Shown: positions 57,092 through 64,000 of the stretch, piece after piece
How positions within the stretch are numbered: position 1 is the stretch's first letter
Layout: every line of letters starts with the position of its first letter
NCBI RefSeq assembly: GCF_001591405.1
Contig: NZ_BCUV01000007.1
Coordinates: forward strand, 186,001-250,000
From: Janibacter terrae NBRC 107853
GTDB lineage: Bacteria; Actinomycetota; Actinomycetes; Actinomycetales; Dermatophilaceae
Direction of reading: 5' to 3'
Length of the DNA: 64,000 nucleotides
Notes under the pieces: generated by a model
The model's database searches: none
Told to the model about the DNA's origin: nothing
What the model saw: the letters and a program-made list of their open reading frames with translations, nothing else
Translations under genes and position numbers: made by a program

Positions 57092-57622
57092 TCAGCCGAG
57101 ACGGTCGAAGGCGGGCGCGTAGCGGAAGTCGCCGGCCATCTGCGGCCGCCAGGCGCGCAGCGTCAGCGCCTGGAAGTACTGCTCCCCCCACGGCCCCGGG
57201 GACCCGATGCCGTGCCCGGCGGCCGGGACGAAACCGAAGAAGCCGTAGTACCCCGGGTCCCCCAGGAGCACGATGACCGGGACCGCGATCCGCTCGGCGC
57301 TGGCGACGACGGCCATGACGAGCGCGGCGCCGATCCCCTGCCCCTGCAGGTCGGGACGGACCGAGAGGGGCCCCAGCGCGACGGAGGGTGACCCACCCAG
57401 CGCGGCCCGACTGCACACGATGTGCCCGACCACCCCGCCGTCCAGCTCGGCGACGAAGGTCAGCTCGTCGAGGACCGAGCCGTCGGCGCGCAGGCCGCGC
57501 AGCAGCTCGCGCTCGATGGTCTCCCTTCGTCCGTGCGGGATGCCGAAGGCCGCGTCGTGGAGGAGCTCCGTCGGGAGGGCGTCGGCCGGGGTCTCCCGGC
57601 GGATCACCAGGTCGTCGCGCAT
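57092..57622 (-). CDS. GNAT-family N-acetyltransferase
   Basis: The 176-residue product is a GNAT acetyltransferase of the YhbS-like subgroup. It has IRRETPADALPTELLHDAAF at the start and VGHIVCSRAAL as beta-4. LGPLSVRPDLQGQGIGAALV is the acetyl-CoA pyrophosphate loop, and LLGDPGYYGFFGFVPA is the typical C-terminal signature. The ATG overlaps the stop of the small membrane-protein gene (TGATG). The substrate is unknown. Confidence 0.85.
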   Translation of the reverse strand: MRDDLVIRRETPADALPTELLHDAAFGIPHGRRETIERELLRGLRADGSVLDELTFVAELDGGVVGHIVCSRAALGGSPSVALGPLSVRPDLQGQGIGAALVMAVVASAERIAVPVIVLLGDPGYYGFFGFVPAAGHGIGSPGPWGEQYFQALTLRAWRPQMAGDFRYAPAFDRLG

Positions 57623-57903
57623 CAGTACCGGTCCGTGATCCAGTGGCTGTTGCCGCTGACGAAGGCGCCGACGTAGACCGCGGCGACCAGGAGGAGCACG
57701 ACCGTCACGATCGTCGCGTCGCTGCGTGAGCGGCGGGTGAAGGTGACGACGGCGGCGCCGGCCAGGGCGAGGCCGAGCAGCTTGCTCACTCCCCCGGGCT
57801 TGACCAGGAGCACGAGGGCGCCCACCACGAGCACGGCCCCCAGACCCCAGCGGGCCGCGGTGGCGCGCACCGACATCGGGTGGCGGCGGTCGGGTTCGGT
57901 CAT
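57622..57903 (-). CDS. small three-helix membrane protein
   Basis: The 93-residue product has three predicted membrane segments, around GLGAVLVVGALVLLV, LLGLALAGAAVVTF and ATIVTVVLLLVAAVYVGAF. Basic residues precede the first segment (MTEPDRRHPMSVRATAARW). GGAGG lies 9 bases before the ATG at 57903. It is translationally coupled to the GNAT gene. I do not recognise the family. Confidence 0.7.
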   Translation of the reverse strand: MTEPDRRHPMSVRATAARWGLGAVLVVGALVLLVKPGGVSKLLGLALAGAAVVTFTRRSRSDATIVTVVLLLVAAVYVGAFVSGNSHWITDRY

Positions 57904-57934
57904 GCGCTCATCCTCCCCCACGGCACTGCGGGCA

Positions 57935-57981
57935 GCACGAAGGGGGCCGGTCACCTCGACGGTGACCGGCCCCCTTCGTGC
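57935..57981 (-). terminator. terminator of hup
   Basis: A perfect 21-bp stem (57935-57955 with 57961-57981) has a 5-base loop. It begins GCACGAAGGGGGCCGG and ends with the complement, so it again carries the CGAAGGGGG arms. It lies 12 bases after the hup stop. Confidence 0.82.
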
Positions 57982-57992
57982 AGCGGCTGGGA

Positions 57993-58268
57993 TCAGCCCT
58001 TCGCGGCGGCCTTGAGGGCGCTGCCGGCGGTGAGCTTGGCGGCGTAGCCACCGGGGATCGTCATCTCGGCACCGGTCTGCGGGTTGCGACCCTTGCGCTC
58101 GGCGCGCTCGACGCGCTCGAGGCTGAAGAAGCCGGGGACGGTGACCTTCTCGCCCTTGCCGACGGACTCGGACAGGACCGCCTGGAGGGCGGTGATGACC
58201 TCGGACGCCGCGGAGGCGGACACGCCCGCCTTCTCGGCGACGGCGCTGGCGAGCTCAGACTTGTTCAT
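57993..58268 (-). CDS. hup: HU-family DNA-binding protein
   Basis: The 91-residue nucleoid protein begins MNKSELASAVAEKAGVSASA. It contains the dimer core and the beta-arm FSLERVERAERKGRNPQTGA, with the DNA-intercalating Pro in RNPQTG. It ends at AKLTAGSALKAAAKG and lacks the Lys/Ala-rich tail seen in mycobacterial HupB. GGAG lies 6 bases before the ATG. It lies between rpoC and the str operon as a single-gene unit. Confidence 0.95.
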   Translation of the reverse strand: MNKSELASAVAEKAGVSASAASEVITALQAVLSESVGKGEKVTVPGFFSLERVERAERKGRNPQTGAEMTIPGGYAAKLTAGSALKAAAKG

Positions 58269-58417
58269 GTGGATCTCCATCCTTGAAGTTCGTGAATCGA
58301 ACAGAGACCAATCAACCACGAAAACGCGGGCCTCGTCGACTTGCCCTACGGCGTGTTTCCCTTGATTTTCCGCCAGATCCGGGCATCGCAGCCCCACCCG
58401 TCCCGCCAGCCCCACGA

Positions 58418-58457
58418 CGAAGGGGGTCCCACCGCGACCGCGGTGGGACCCCCTTCG
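58418..58457 (-). terminator. terminator of rpoBC
   Basis: A stem of about 17-19 bp (58418-58436 with 58439-58457), starting CGAAGGGGGTCCCACCG, lies 17 bases after the rpoC stop. The innermost pairs probably open to form a normal loop. It is the fourth terminator here with paired CGAAGGGGG arms. Confidence 0.8.
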
Positions 58458-58473
58458 TGGGAGGTGCGTCGAC

Positions 58474-62352
<3,879 letters not shown>

Positions 62353-62445
62353 TTCGTGCTTCCTTCTCTCGTTGTCGAGGATGACTCGATAAGTTCTGTG
62401 GCCCTGGGTCACCGTGAGGGTGACCGTGCGGGCTGTCGAGGGGGT

Positions 62446-62484
62446 CCGGGGGGTCCATGGCCCGCTGGGCCGTGGACCCCCCGG
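62446..62484 (-). other. strong hairpin between rpoB and rpoC
   Basis: Arms 62446-62463 and 62467-62484 pair over 18 positions (CCGGGGGGTCC core) with a single non-Watson-Crick position and a GCT loop. It begins 4 bases after the rpoB stop codon and about 95 bases before the rpoC start. It could be an attenuator, an RNase processing site or an mRNA stabiliser. Confidence 0.65.
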
Positions 62485-62488
62485 AGGG

Positions 62489-64000
<1,512 letters not shown>

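Overview
The window is a dense, high-G+C stretch of an actinobacterial chromosome. GTG and TTG starts, several leaderless-type promoters, the gene order rpoB-rpoC / rpsL-rpsG-fusA-tuf / S10-spc-alpha ribosomal clusters, an LpqY-SugABC-type sugar importer, a short-form adenylate kinase and the methylmalonyl-CoA mutase set fit a member of the Micrococcales, perhaps Intrasporangiaceae/Dermatophilaceae such as Janibacter. The genus is a guess from gene content, not from a search. No tRNA, rRNA, insertion sequence or CRISPR array was seen.

Left part (1-16.6 kb): two converging gene stubs (a MaoC-like dehydratase and an alpha/beta-hydrolase) meet at one breakpoint near 311. A histidine-utilisation operon follows on the minus strand, hutH-hutU-hutG-hutI plus an MHS-family transporter, with a divergent IclR-type regulator and a 7+7 bp operator between hutH and the regulator. 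Next come a membrane cytochrome-b / molybdopterin fusion with a small partner, ispH divergent from xseA-xseB, a DUF4245-like membrane protein, and glpX with a PfkB kinase and a methyltransferase.

Middle part (16.6-27.2 kb): an LpqY-SugA-SugB-SugC-like ABC importer (minus), beta-carbonic anhydrase, glmM, a YbdK-type glutamate-cysteine ligase, rplM-rpsI, an ArsR-type regulator with its own palindromic operator, and truA.

Right part (27.2-64 kb): almost entirely the information-processing superregion on the minus strand. In transcription order it reads rpoB-rpoC, hup, a small membrane protein with a GNAT acetyltransferase, rpsL-rpsG-fusA-tuf, a YihY-family membrane protein, rpsJ to rpsQ, rplN to rplO, secY-adk-map, a mutA-mutB-meaB cassette, infA-rpmJ-rpsM-rpsK-rpsD-rpoA-rplQ. 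A plus-strand CPBP protease-like gene fused to an amidotransferase-like domain lies between meaB and infA.

Two sequence-level signals stand out. An 8-9 base word, CGAAGGGG(G), is strongly over-represented, occurs singly inside genes and forms inverted pairs in many terminators, much as DNA-uptake words do in other bacteria. A 20-base near-palindrome, GCATTCCCCTAGGGCAATGC, occurs as a perfect inverted pair at two distant convergent gene ends.
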